Shown: piece after piece, positions 8,867 through 14,719 of the stretch
Layout: each line of letters opens with the position of its first letter
Numbering within the stretch: position 1 is the stretch's first letter
Source: Clostridia bacterium
GTDB taxonomy: Bacteria > Bacillota_A > Clostridia > Christensenellales > Aristaeellaceae
DNA: 14,719 nucleotides
Direction: 5' to 3'
Assembly: GCA_017938645.1 (NCBI GenBank)
Contig: JAGBBE010000097.1
Coordinates: 1 to 14,719 of the forward strand
Notes under the pieces: generated by a model
Databases searched by the model: none
Seen by the model: only the letters and a program-made list of their open reading frames with translations
Told to the model about the DNA's origin: nothing
Translations under genes and position numbers: made by a program

Positions 8867-9023
8867 GATCACACAAGCGAGCCCCGACACCCTCCGGTGC
8901 TGCGCACGGCGAATGTACCGGTACATTCGCTCACCGCAGGTGCGGCGGTCTGAAAAGTCAGGACCAAACTCCGTCGGCCACCCCCGCGAAGCGGTGCACG
9001 GGTCAAGGGCGAAGCCCTTGTTC
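8867..9023 (+). repeat. Intergenic hairpin repeat, copy C (with palindromic insert)
   Basis: Begins gatcacacaagcgagcc like copy A, then carries a different internal segment holding a perfect 22-bp palindrome (8909-8930, half-site GCGAATGTACC), then rejoins the common part (cggtctga, actccgtcggcc, cccgcgaagcggtgcac) and ends in the stem CAAGGGC-gaa-GCCCTTG (9004-9020). The recF stop codon lies inside this last stem. Confidence 0.87.
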
Positions 9024-10133
9024 CAGTTGGGCTGTGCCGTCCGCTCCCTGACTGACGTGCCAGAAGACGTCGGCGCGGGCGTCGGCGGCGTCGGCTTTGT
9101 CGGTGCAGGAGATGAGCGTCTGTACGCCCTCGGTGGAGCGCAGGAGGGCGCTGCGGCGCTTGAGGTCAAGCTCGGAAAAAACGTCGTCCAGAAGCAGCGC
9201 GGGCGGTTCGCCCATTTCGTCGGTGATGAGCTGGATTTCGCCCAGCTTCATGCTCAAAACGGCTGTGCGCAGCTGACCCTGGGAGCCAAAGGCGCGCAGG
9301 TCGCGGCCGAAGAGCATCAGCGCCACGTCGTCGCGGTGCGGGCCGAAGGTAGTGTACATGCGCTGCATGTCCTCGCGGCGCGCGCGGTGAAGGCCGTCGA
9401 GCATGGCGCGCAGGGGATCGTCGGACTGGGCCAGCGGGCCCACGTAGCGCAGCTCGAAAGGCTCGCCGGGATTTTCGGAAATGGCCTCGTACTGACGGGA
9501 CGCGGTGTGGCTGAGCGCGTTTAAGAACCATGCGCGCGAGCGAACCAGCGGCACGGCGGTGCGGGCGAGCTGCTCGTCCCACGTCTCCAGCTGGGTGGAG
9601 AAGTCCTGTACGCCGAAGAGCTTGTTCTGCTTGAGCAGCGCATTGCGGCTTTCCAGCACGCTGAGATAGGTCTTCAGCGTGCGCAGGTACGCCGGGCGGA
9701 TCTGCGACAGCTGCATATCCACAAACCGTCGGCGCGCAGCCGGGCCGTCGCGCACGATGCGGATGTCCTCGGGCGAGAACATGACCACCGTGGCATGACC
9801 CATCATGTCGCCGATGCGCGGCGCGGGCTTGCCGTAGAGCAGAAGGCGCTTGTGCGGCTTTTCGTGCGCGGTCAGACGGACTTCGATGTCGTGCCTGCCG
9901 TCGCGGCGCTGCGTCATGGCCTGAATGGATGCGCTTTCGGCGCTGGCGGCGATCATCTCGCGGTCCTGCGCCGTGCGGTGGCTGCGTCCCAGAGACACCA
10001 TGTGCAGCGCCTCCAGCAAATTGGTCTTGCCGCTGCCGTTTGGCCCGCACAATACCGTGATGCCCGGGTGCGGCTCGATGGACAGGGTGGGATAGTTGCG
10101 GAAATTCTTCAGTCTGATCGATGTGAAATGCAT
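9003..10133 (-). CDS. recF: DNA repair/replication protein RecF
   Basis: A 376-residue SMC-like ATPase that helps load RecA at gaps through RecOR. Walker A is GPNGSGKTN (30-38), FGPHRDD is at 263-269, the signature SQGQLRT starts at 284, and Walker B LLLDDVFSELD is at 313-323. The start at 10133 gives MHFTSIRLKNFRNY, the standard RecF N-terminus, with AAAGGAGG 8 nt upstream; an in-frame upstream ATG would add 44 residues of non-RecF sequence. recF often sits between dnaN and gyrB, but here it stands alone between gdhA and a divergent ABC operon. Its last codons (EQGLRP and the stop) come from repeat copy C. Confidence 0.95.
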   Translation of the reverse strand: MHFTSIRLKNFRNYPTLSIEPHPGITVLCGPNGSGKTNLLEALHMVSLGRSHRTAQDREMIAASAESASIQAMTQRRDGRHDIEVRLTAHEKPHKRLLLYGKPAPRIGDMMGHATVVMFSPEDIRIVRDGPAARRRFVDMQLSQIRPAYLRTLKTYLSVLESRNALLKQNKLFGVQDFSTQLETWDEQLARTAVPLVRSRAWFLNALSHTASRQYEAISENPGEPFELRYVGPLAQSDDPLRAMLDGLHRARREDMQRMYTTFGPHRDDVALMLFGRDLRAFGSQGQLRTAVLSMKLGEIQLITDEMGEPPALLLDDVFSELDLKRRSALLRSTEGVQTLISCTDKADAADARADVFWHVSQGADGTAQLEQGLRP

Positions 10134-10172
10134 TCTCCCGCCCTCCTTTCTTTTTGCCAAAACAGCGCAAAC

Positions 10173-10181
10173 AGTATAGCA
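10173..10181 (-). promoter_or_regulatory. Extended -10 promoter of recF
   Basis: The minus strand reads TGCTATACT (10181-10173), an extended -10 box about 40 nt before the recF start. The -35 region is weak. It is divergent from the promoter at 10203-10232. Confidence 0.55.
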
Positions 10182-10202
10182 TACTTTGAAAAGAAAGTCA
10201 TC

Positions 10203-10232
10203 TTGACAGACGAAGGGATGGGCGCGTATACT
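10203..10232 (+). promoter_or_regulatory. Promoter of the ABC exporter operon
   Basis: Consensus TTGACA (10203-10208), 18-nt spacer, TATACT (10227-10232). It lies about 240 nt before the first permease gene, so the transcript has a long leader that contains a terminator. Confidence 0.82.
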
Positions 10233-10263
10233 GAATCCATCATCGAGAGGAAGGGATGTGTGC

Positions 10264-10350
10264 ATGGTGGACGGAATCCGTCGTTATCTGGTGCTTCGCC
10301 GCGTGCGCATGTCTGGTTTCGCCGTTCAGGGGACAGGTCTGCCCATTTGA
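10264..10350 (+). CDS. Candidate 28-residue regulatory leader peptide
   Basis: A short ORF starting MVDGIRRYLVLRRVRM and ending at a TGA at 10348-10350. GAGAGGAAGGG sits 8 nt upstream of its ATG, and the ORF begins about 25 nt after the predicted transcription start. It is arginine-rich in codons 6-15 (RR, then RRVR). Its stop codon is the first three bases of the TGAACGG segment, which can pair either upstream or with the terminator arm, so ribosome position would decide the RNA fold. A second ATG at 10256 in another frame shares the same ribosome site and would run to 10450 through the terminator. Translation of either is unproven; I prefer the 10264 frame because of where it stops. Confidence 0.5.
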   Translation: MVDGIRRYLVLRRVRMSGFAVQGTGLPI

Positions 10351-10407
10351 ACGGAAAAATCTGGAATTTTCATCCGTTCCATGGACAGACATGGGACGGC
10401 TTTTTTT
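10322..10407 (+). promoter_or_regulatory. Attenuator of the ABC exporter operon (terminator/antiterminator switch)
   Basis: Three pairing options are seen. Anti-antiterminator: CCGTTCA (10322-10328) with TGAACGG (10348-10354). Antiterminator: GAACGG (10349-10354) with CCGTTC (10374-10379). Terminator: CCGTTCCATG (10374-10383) with CATGGGACGG (10390-10399), a 10-bp stem with one G-U pair and a GACAGA loop, followed by C and seven T (10401-10407). The first and second are exclusive, as are the second and third. It lies between a consensus promoter and the first gene. No known riboswitch class is recognised. Confidence 0.72.
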
Positions 10408-10470
10408 CTGTGAAAAAGCCCGGGCGGGCACATATGGCATTCCATTCTGATTGGAAAGAAGGTTATTCTT

Positions 10471-11244
10471 TTGATCCTCAAACCCTATTTTTCCGAACTG
10501 CGCATGAGCGCAAGGCTGCAGAAAACCTTCGGCCTTGCGTGCCTCATCGGCAATTATGCGCTGCAGGCGCTGCGGGTGATGTTTTTGCTGCTATTGTGGC
10601 GAAGCCTGTTTCAGCGCGGCGGCGCAAACGGCATGACGCTCACCCAGACCCTTCAGTACACGCTGTGTTCGGCGGCGCTTGCTCCGCTTCTGGACGTGCG
10701 CACGCCTGCGGGCTCATGGCTTCATGACGGAGCCATCGCCAGCCGCTGCCTTCGGCCCATGAGCCTGATGGGTCAGCTGGCGGCGGATGCTTTGGGCGCG
10801 TCGCTGGTGCCGCTTGCGGTGTTCGTGCCGCTGTGCGCCCTGACAGGACTGTGCCTGAACGTGCCGCTCCTGCCTGCAAGCGCGTGGTTTTTCCCCTCGC
10901 TGATTCTTTGCATGACGCAGGGATTCGTCATCGACCTGTTCTACGCCTGCGTGATCATCCGCATCGGCAACCTCAGCTGGCAGGTGCATCTTCTGCGCTC
11001 GGCGCTGGGCGTGCTCTTCACCGGCGGACTCATTCCCTTCGCCGCGCTGCCATGGGGCATCGGAGAATGGCTGGCGCTTTCGCCGCTTGGCACGCTGGCC
11101 GGCGCGCCATTGAGCCTGTACGCAGGACTCGCCGCGCCTGTTGAAATCATCCCGGTTCAGATTTTCTGGAATGCGGTGCTCTGGCCCGTCATCCTCAGGT
11201 GGTTCAGCCGTTCCATGGAAAGGCTGGTGAGCTTCGGTGGTTAA
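10471..11244 (+). CDS. ABC-2 type exporter, permease subunit 1
   Basis: A 257-residue integral membrane protein with about six hydrophobic segments (near 20-43, 58-75, 102-130, 138-163, 173-195 and 225-243). It shows the pattern of the small ABC-2 permeases that pair with COG4586-type ATPases: an amphipathic segment LHDGAIASRCLRPMS (84-98) after the second membrane segment, and GLIPFAALPWGIGEWLALSPLGTLAGAPLSLYAG near the C-terminus. The start is TTG at 10471 with AGAAGG 8 nt upstream. It overlaps the next gene by 8 nt, which points to coupled translation. The operon promoter is at 10203-10232 with an attenuator between. Such complexes export drugs, lipids or polymers; the substrate is unknown here. 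Confidence 0.85.
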   Translation: MILKPYFSELRMSARLQKTFGLACLIGNYALQALRVMFLLLLWRSLFQRGGANGMTLTQTLQYTLCSAALAPLLDVRTPAGSWLHDGAIASRCLRPMSLMGQLAADALGASLVPLAVFVPLCALTGLCLNVPLLPASAWFFPSLILCMTQGFVIDLFYACVIIRIGNLSWQVHLLRSALGVLFTGGLIPFAALPWGIGEWLALSPLGTLAGAPLSLYAGLAAPVEIIPVQIFWNAVLWPVILRWFSRSMERLVSFGG

Positions 11245-12070
11245 ACGCATTTTCCGCCTGTGGAAGCTCTATGCACGCATGGACTGGGTTTACACCACGC
11301 AGGATCCCTTCACCGCCTGCGTGACGATTCTGTGCGAAACGATCATGGCGCTTTCGTCGTTTGCAGGCGTGGCGCTTCTCTCGGTGCAGTTCGGCGGCGC
11401 GGGAGGGCTCACGTCCGATGAGGTGCTGGTGATGCTGTCGTTTCACATCTTCGCCAAAGGGCTGGAAAGCCTGCTGTTTGGCAACTACAACGTGGGGCAG
11501 ATCAGCCGCCGCATCGGCCGCGCGCAGGTGGATCACATGCTGATCCAGCCGCTGCCTCTGTGGATGCAGCTTCTGACCGAGGGCTTCATGCCCGTATCCG
11601 GTTCGGAGAGCATGCTCTGCGGCCTCGCCGCGCTGATTCTCTTTGTGCCAAAGAGCGGAATCACCGTGACGCCGCTTTGGATTGCGCTGCTTATTATCCT
11701 TGCCTTAAGCCGCATTTTCATCCGGCTCGCCATTGCCTACATCGCAGGCTCCGCCGCCTTCTGGGAGCCTGTGGGCTGCGAGGAACTCAGCGACGTGCTC
11801 CTCGGCCTTTGCGACACCGTATCCGATTACCCTTTGAGCGGCATGCCTCGCGCCGTGGTGGGGCTTCTGTGCACCGCCGTGCCGCTGGGCGCGCTGACCT
11901 ATCTGCCCGGACTGATTCTCTTAGGCAGGCTTGACGCGCTGTGGACGGCGTGGCCGGTTTTCATCGCCATCGTGCTGGCCTCCGCGGCTGCGACTCTTTT
12001 CAGGAAAGGAATGAAGCACTATGTCAAAGTGGGCTGTGCAAGATACAAAGCCATGGGACACCGCAGTTGA
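11237..12070 (+). CDS. ABC-2 type exporter, permease subunit 2
   Basis: A 277-residue membrane protein resembling the COG3694 type. It has the related segment RRIGRAQVDHMLIQPLPLW (91-109) and a C-terminal stretch LLCTAVPLGALTYLPGLILL (210-229) typical of this partner permease. Hydrophobic segments lie near 28-50, 62-82, 124-138, 147-171, 205-229 and 237-254. The start is GTG at 11237, inside the end of subunit 1 (8-nt overlap). Its 3' end overlaps the ATPase gene by 50 nt. The two different permeases probably form a heterodimer with two copies of the ATPase. Confidence 0.84.
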   Translation: MVKRIFRLWKLYARMDWVYTTQDPFTACVTILCETIMALSSFAGVALLSVQFGGAGGLTSDEVLVMLSFHIFAKGLESLLFGNYNVGQISRRIGRAQVDHMLIQPLPLWMQLLTEGFMPVSGSESMLCGLAALILFVPKSGITVTPLWIALLIILALSRIFIRLAIAYIAGSAAFWEPVGCEELSDVLLGLCDTVSDYPLSGMPRAVVGLLCTAVPLGALTYLPGLILLGRLDALWTAWPVFIAIVLASAAATLFRKGMKHYVKVGCARYKAMGHRS

Positions 12071-13004
12071 ACTGCAAAACGTGAGCAAAACCTTCCGTCA
12101 GCGGCAGAAAACCGGCTGGTTCCATCACGAGGACAGGATGGTGCACGCGCTCGATCACGTCAGCCTCAGCCTGAAGCGCGGCGAGTTTGCCGCCTACGCC
12201 GGCCCCAATGGCGCCGGAAAATCCACCACCTTCAAGCTCCTGTGCGGCCTGCTCATGCCCGACGAGGGAACCGTGACCGTGATGGGGCAGAGCCCCATGC
12301 GCGACCGCGTGAAGCTGATGAAAAAGATCGGCGTGCTCTTCGGCGGGCGCACGGAGCTGTGGTGGGATCATCCCGTGATGCGTTCCTTCGAATGGAAACG
12401 CGACGTATGGGACATTCCCGACGATGTTTTCCACAAAAACGTGGAAAAGTACGTCGAACTTCTCGACCTCAAGCCCTTTCTCAACAGCTTCGTGCGCGAA
12501 CTGTCCCTCGGTCAGCGCATGCGCGCAGACCTTGCGCTGATGCTTCTGCACTCGCCGGAACTGATCCTGCTGGACGAACCGACCCTCGGCCTCGACGTGC
12601 TGGCCAAGCGGCGCATCATCGACTGTCTGCGCTCTCTCAACCGTGAGGAAGGCGCGACCATCCTGGTGACCTCCCACGACATGGACGACCTGACCGCCAT
12701 GTCCAACCGCCTGATTCTTCTCAACAACGGCTCCGTGGCCTACGACGGCACCAGCGCCGGACTCATCGAGCGCACCGGCGACCGCCGCACCCTCGCCGTT
12801 ACCTGCGAAGGCGACGCGCCCAACATCCAGTGCGCGCACTATCTCAAAACCCACGCCGGACAGCACTTTTACGCCTTTGACGGAAGCGACGCGCCGCGCG
12901 TTCTGGAAAGCGCCGGGCAGATTCAAGGGCTTCGCGATGTGGAGATTACCCATGCGCCCATTGAGGATGTGATTGCGGATTTGTATCGAGGGTGGCAGAA
13001 CTAA
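12021..13004 (+). CDS. ABC-2 type exporter, ATP-binding subunit
   Basis: A 327-residue ATPase of the COG4586/NatA-like type, energising the two permeases before it. Walker A is GPNGAGKST (61-69), the signature LSLGQRMRADLA starts at 161, Walker B and D-loop are LILLDEPTLGLD (181-192), and the H-loop is SHD with H219. The Q-loop region reads FGGRTELWWDHP (107-118); as I recall the family usually has FGQR here, so G109 stands where the Q-loop glutamine is expected. About 80 extra C-terminal residues (248-327) follow the ABC core. The ATG at 12021 is preceded by AGGAAAGGA at 10 nt and lies 50 nt inside the permease gene. A terminator follows the gene. Confidence 0.93.
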   Translation: MSKWAVQDTKPWDTAVELQNVSKTFRQRQKTGWFHHEDRMVHALDHVSLSLKRGEFAAYAGPNGAGKSTTFKLLCGLLMPDEGTVTVMGQSPMRDRVKLMKKIGVLFGGRTELWWDHPVMRSFEWKRDVWDIPDDVFHKNVEKYVELLDLKPFLNSFVRELSLGQRMRADLALMLLHSPELILLDEPTLGLDVLAKRRIIDCLRSLNREEGATILVTSHDMDDLTAMSNRLILLNNGSVAYDGTSAGLIERTGDRRTLAVTCEGDAPNIQCAHYLKTHAGQHFYAFDGSDAPRVLESAGQIQGLRDVEITHAPIEDVIADLYRGWQN

Positions 13005-13013
13005 AATAAGGAA

Positions 13014-13046
13014 ACTTTTCCCCGGAGGCCATCCTCCGGGGTTTTC
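13014..13046 (+). terminator. Intrinsic terminator of the ABC exporter operon
   Basis: Stem CCCCGGAGG (13020-13028) and CCTCCGGGG (13033-13041) around CCAT, followed by TTTTC, starting about 15 nt after the ATPase stop codon. Confidence 0.9.
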
Positions 13047-13049
13047 ATA

Positions 13050-13078
13050 TGGAAAAGCCTGCAAATATCTGTTATAAT
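13050..13078 (+). promoter_or_regulatory. Promoter of the secreted-protein gene
   Basis: TGGAAA (13050-13055), 17-nt spacer, perfect TATAAT (13073-13078), 34 nt before the ATG. AAGGAG lies 8 nt upstream of the start. Confidence 0.7.
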
Positions 13079-13112
13079 AAAAGGTACGATCCCGAAACAA
13101 GGAGTCTTTTGA

Positions 13113-14516
13113 ATGCTGAAACGCTTTTTGGCGCTTTTCTTATTGGTTGTTCTGCTTCCGCTTCCCGCCCAGGCCCGCTGGGGTCTCAACGGCAAGCTTC
13201 TGGAGCTGGCCGAAAAAACCGGCGACTATGAACTCTACACCTCTTTGTGCTCGCAGGTGGGCAACGTAGCCGCATTGCGCGGTACGATGCACAACGAGCT
13301 TCTTCTGGAGGAGGACGGCAAGCTCAAGACCTTCACCGGCGTACTTTTTCAGCCGGGCGACAGCTATGAAGGCTGGCCGACCCTCACCTCCGACGGCACG
13401 AAGTTCACCATCTCCTATCACGAGAAACTGTGGTATTCTTTCGAGTGCTATGACAACCGTCACCGCCTCACCAACGCCCAATTTGACGGCACCAGCGTCA
13501 GGCTCTCCGACGACGGCAGCTACTACATCTTCACCGATGAAACCGGCGCGTCGGTCGTTTTCAGGCGCGGCATATGGCTGGAGCATTTCAACGTCGAGCT
13601 CTTCCCCAAGACGCTGGACGAGGTGCGCCACCTCAGCTGGATGCTGGCCTCGCTCGACGGCGGACAGTACCTGCTGGGCACCTCGAACACGCTGATGAAG
13701 TTTACCAAGGAACTGAGCAAAGCCTCAGTCTTCACCGCGCCCTACATCGACGACGCCCTCCGCGCGGCCAACGGACACGCCACTGTGAGCTTCAAGGGCG
13801 ATGTATGGCAGCTGCGCACCTGGCGCAACGAATACGGCGGCGAGTACTACGTGATCCGCTACGACATCAGTCCCCGTCAGCAGCGCATCGGCTACATCCG
13901 CCGCACGCACATCGACGGCGTAGGCGCCGATCCGTGGCCGGACTCCCATCCGCTCAACGCGCGCGTGGTCACCCTGCGCAAGACCGTTCTCACCGACGAC
14001 CCGGATATCTCACAGACGCCGGTTCTCACCGTTTCCAAAGGCGCGCGCCTGCGCTGTCTGGGCACCTACGACGACAACTTCGCCTACGTGGCTACGGTGG
14101 ACAGCATCGGCCGCACCGTATGGGGCTTCGTTCCCCTGCGCGACCTCACGATGCTTTCCGACAGCCTCTACGACCCGGAGCCTGAAATCATGGCCGATCT
14201 GGAGGGCGTATGGTGGTTTGAAAACGGCGATGACAAGCTGGCCGACCTGCTCACCCTGCGCGCCGACGGCACCTACGAGGGCTTCCTGTTCTTCTCGGCC
14301 ACCTACAGTTCCGGCCAGCCCTCCTGCACCGGCAAGTGGTACGTGACCAAATATGACCCGGCCGCCGGTCTGTACTGGAACGATCCCGCCTACGAGATCA
14401 CCTTCATCGGTGACGACGGCACCGTGATGGTGGACGGATTGAGCTACACCTCCGACACCCTTTACACCTCGAATGCTTCCAACGGCAATACCTACCGGAT
14501 GGTGCAGGGAAGCTGA
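13113..14516 (+). CDS. Secreted protein of unknown function, SH3-like plus lipocalin-like C-terminus
   Basis: I do not recognise a named family. The 467-residue product has a signal peptide (1-21, cleavage likely after AQA) and no lipobox. Residues about 60-260 are rich in beta-strand and in motifs such as PTLTSDGTKFTISY and VRLSDDGSYYIFTDETG, which look like repeated beta-blades. Residues about 284-345 (VVTLRKTVLTDDPDISQTPV through VWGFVPLRDL) look like a bacterial SH3-type domain. Residues about 361-467, beginning EGVWWFENG with LTLRADGTYEG and a GKWYV strand, resemble the lipocalin-like stress-response domains found in secreted proteins. It has its own promoter and terminator, so its place after the exporter operon need not mean shared function. 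A sensor or cell-surface binding role is only a guess. Confidence 0.85.
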   Translation: MLKRFLALFLLVVLLPLPAQARWGLNGKLLELAEKTGDYELYTSLCSQVGNVAALRGTMHNELLLEEDGKLKTFTGVLFQPGDSYEGWPTLTSDGTKFTISYHEKLWYSFECYDNRHRLTNAQFDGTSVRLSDDGSYYIFTDETGASVVFRRGIWLEHFNVELFPKTLDEVRHLSWMLASLDGGQYLLGTSNTLMKFTKELSKASVFTAPYIDDALRAANGHATVSFKGDVWQLRTWRNEYGGEYYVIRYDISPRQQRIGYIRRTHIDGVGADPWPDSHPLNARVVTLRKTVLTDDPDISQTPVLTVSKGARLRCLGTYDDNFAYVATVDSIGRTVWGFVPLRDLTMLSDSLYDPEPEIMADLEGVWWFENGDDKLADLLTLRADGTYEGFLFFSATYSSGQPSCTGKWYVTKYDPAAGLYWNDPAYEITFIGDDGTVMVDGLSYTSDTLYTSNASNGNTYRMVQGS

Positions 14517-14555
14517 AGCGGGGGAATGCTTCGCAGATATGATCGTTATCACAAG

Positions 14556-14597
14556 AACCAGCGTTTCTTCTTTGCGGAAGGGACGCTGGTTTTTTTG
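14556..14597 (+). terminator. Intrinsic terminator of the secreted-protein gene, AGCGTT family
   Basis: Arms AACCAGCGTTTCTTC (14556-14570) and GAAGGGACGCTGGTT (14577-14591), 15 bp with two G-U pairs, 6-nt loop, then a T run. Both arms are identical to those of the gdhA terminator in its sense orientation; only the loop differs. Confidence 0.93.
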
Positions 14598-14719
14598 CGC
14601 GGTTTTGCGCGGGGATGTGTTGAACACATGATACTCGTGCCGACGAGGAACGGGATCTACTTTTTCCGGAAAAAGTAGCAAAAAGCAGGCGACGCGTCGC
14701 TCCGGGAAATCCCCTTTGA
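14598..14719. other. Non-coding right edge with palindromes
   Basis: No gene is supported here. It holds a 7-bp inverted repeat ATGTGTT-g-AACACAT (14615-14629), a perfect 22-bp palindrome with half-site CTACTTTTTCC (14657-14678) and a 12-bp palindrome GCGACGCGTCGC (14689-14700). The series of inverted repeats suggests another dispersed intergenic element cut by the window edge. Confidence 0.55.

Noticed and set aside
10134..10265. 44-residue N-terminal extension of RecF from an upstream ATG
   Set aside because: The extension is not RecF-like, crosses the recF promoter and lacks a ribosome site, while the internal ATG has AAAGGAGG at good spacing.
10240..10407. Known riboswitch or T-box in the exporter leader
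   Set aside because: I compared it mentally with T-box, guanidine, c-di-GMP, glycine, THF and fluoride motifs. The ggtggacgg segment resembles the T-box tail only superficially, and no conserved core was found.
12024..13100. Minus-strand open frame opposite the ABC ATPase
   Set aside because: The plus frame has all ABC ATPase motifs in order; the minus frame crosses the terminator hairpin and has no family signature.

Overview
The window is about 14.7 kb of GC-rich bacterial DNA with eleven protein genes, tightly spaced and free of RNA genes, transposases and CRISPR arrays. Promoters of the TTGACA/TATAAT type with 17-18 nt spacing, strong AGGAGG-like ribosome binding sites, frequent GTG/TTG starts and compact intrinsic terminators suggest a Gram-positive lineage. 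The gene families (BMP-type binding protein without a lipobox, DUF362 ferredoxin-like protein, DUF1848, cytidylate-kinase-like protein, CE7 esterase, NADP-type glutamate dehydrogenase) fit a high-GC gut-type Clostridia genome, possibly near Christensenellales. That placement is an inference from style, not a database result.

Left part (1-4450): the N-terminal 560 codons of uvrA (minus, cut by the window edge), a DUF362/4Fe-4S protein (minus), and a monocistronic secreted BMP-family substrate-binding protein (plus) with a consensus promoter and a strong terminator. Middle part (4464-10133): an all-minus block made of a kinase-like/CE7 esterase pair sharing one promoter, a DUF1848 protein, gdhA and an orphan recF. 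Right part (10203-14597): an all-plus block, first a three-gene ABC-2 type exporter operon (two permeases, one ATPase), then a secreted protein of unknown function with its own promoter and terminator.

Two layers of structure are not explained by the genes. (1) The ABC exporter operon has a 240-nt leader with a consensus promoter, a possible 28-codon leader ORF, a perfect intrinsic terminator, and two upstream segments that can form mutually exclusive antiterminator and anti-antiterminator pairings. The stop codon of the small ORF lies in the switching strand. This is the layout of ribosome-mediated attenuation, as used by some antibiotic-responsive transporter genes, and it is the most interesting feature here. 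(2) A modular, non-coding hairpin repeat occurs in four intergenic positions, each touching or within a few bases of a stop codon, with compensatory changes in its terminal stem. A separate family of near-identical terminator hairpins occurs three times.

The genes do not form one pathway. They cover DNA repair (uvrA, recF), ammonium assimilation (gdhA), ligand uptake or sensing (BMP), ester hydrolysis (CE7) and export (ABC-2). At the extreme left edge the UvrA reading frame stops resembling UvrA for its last 19 codons, which may be an assembly edge effect.
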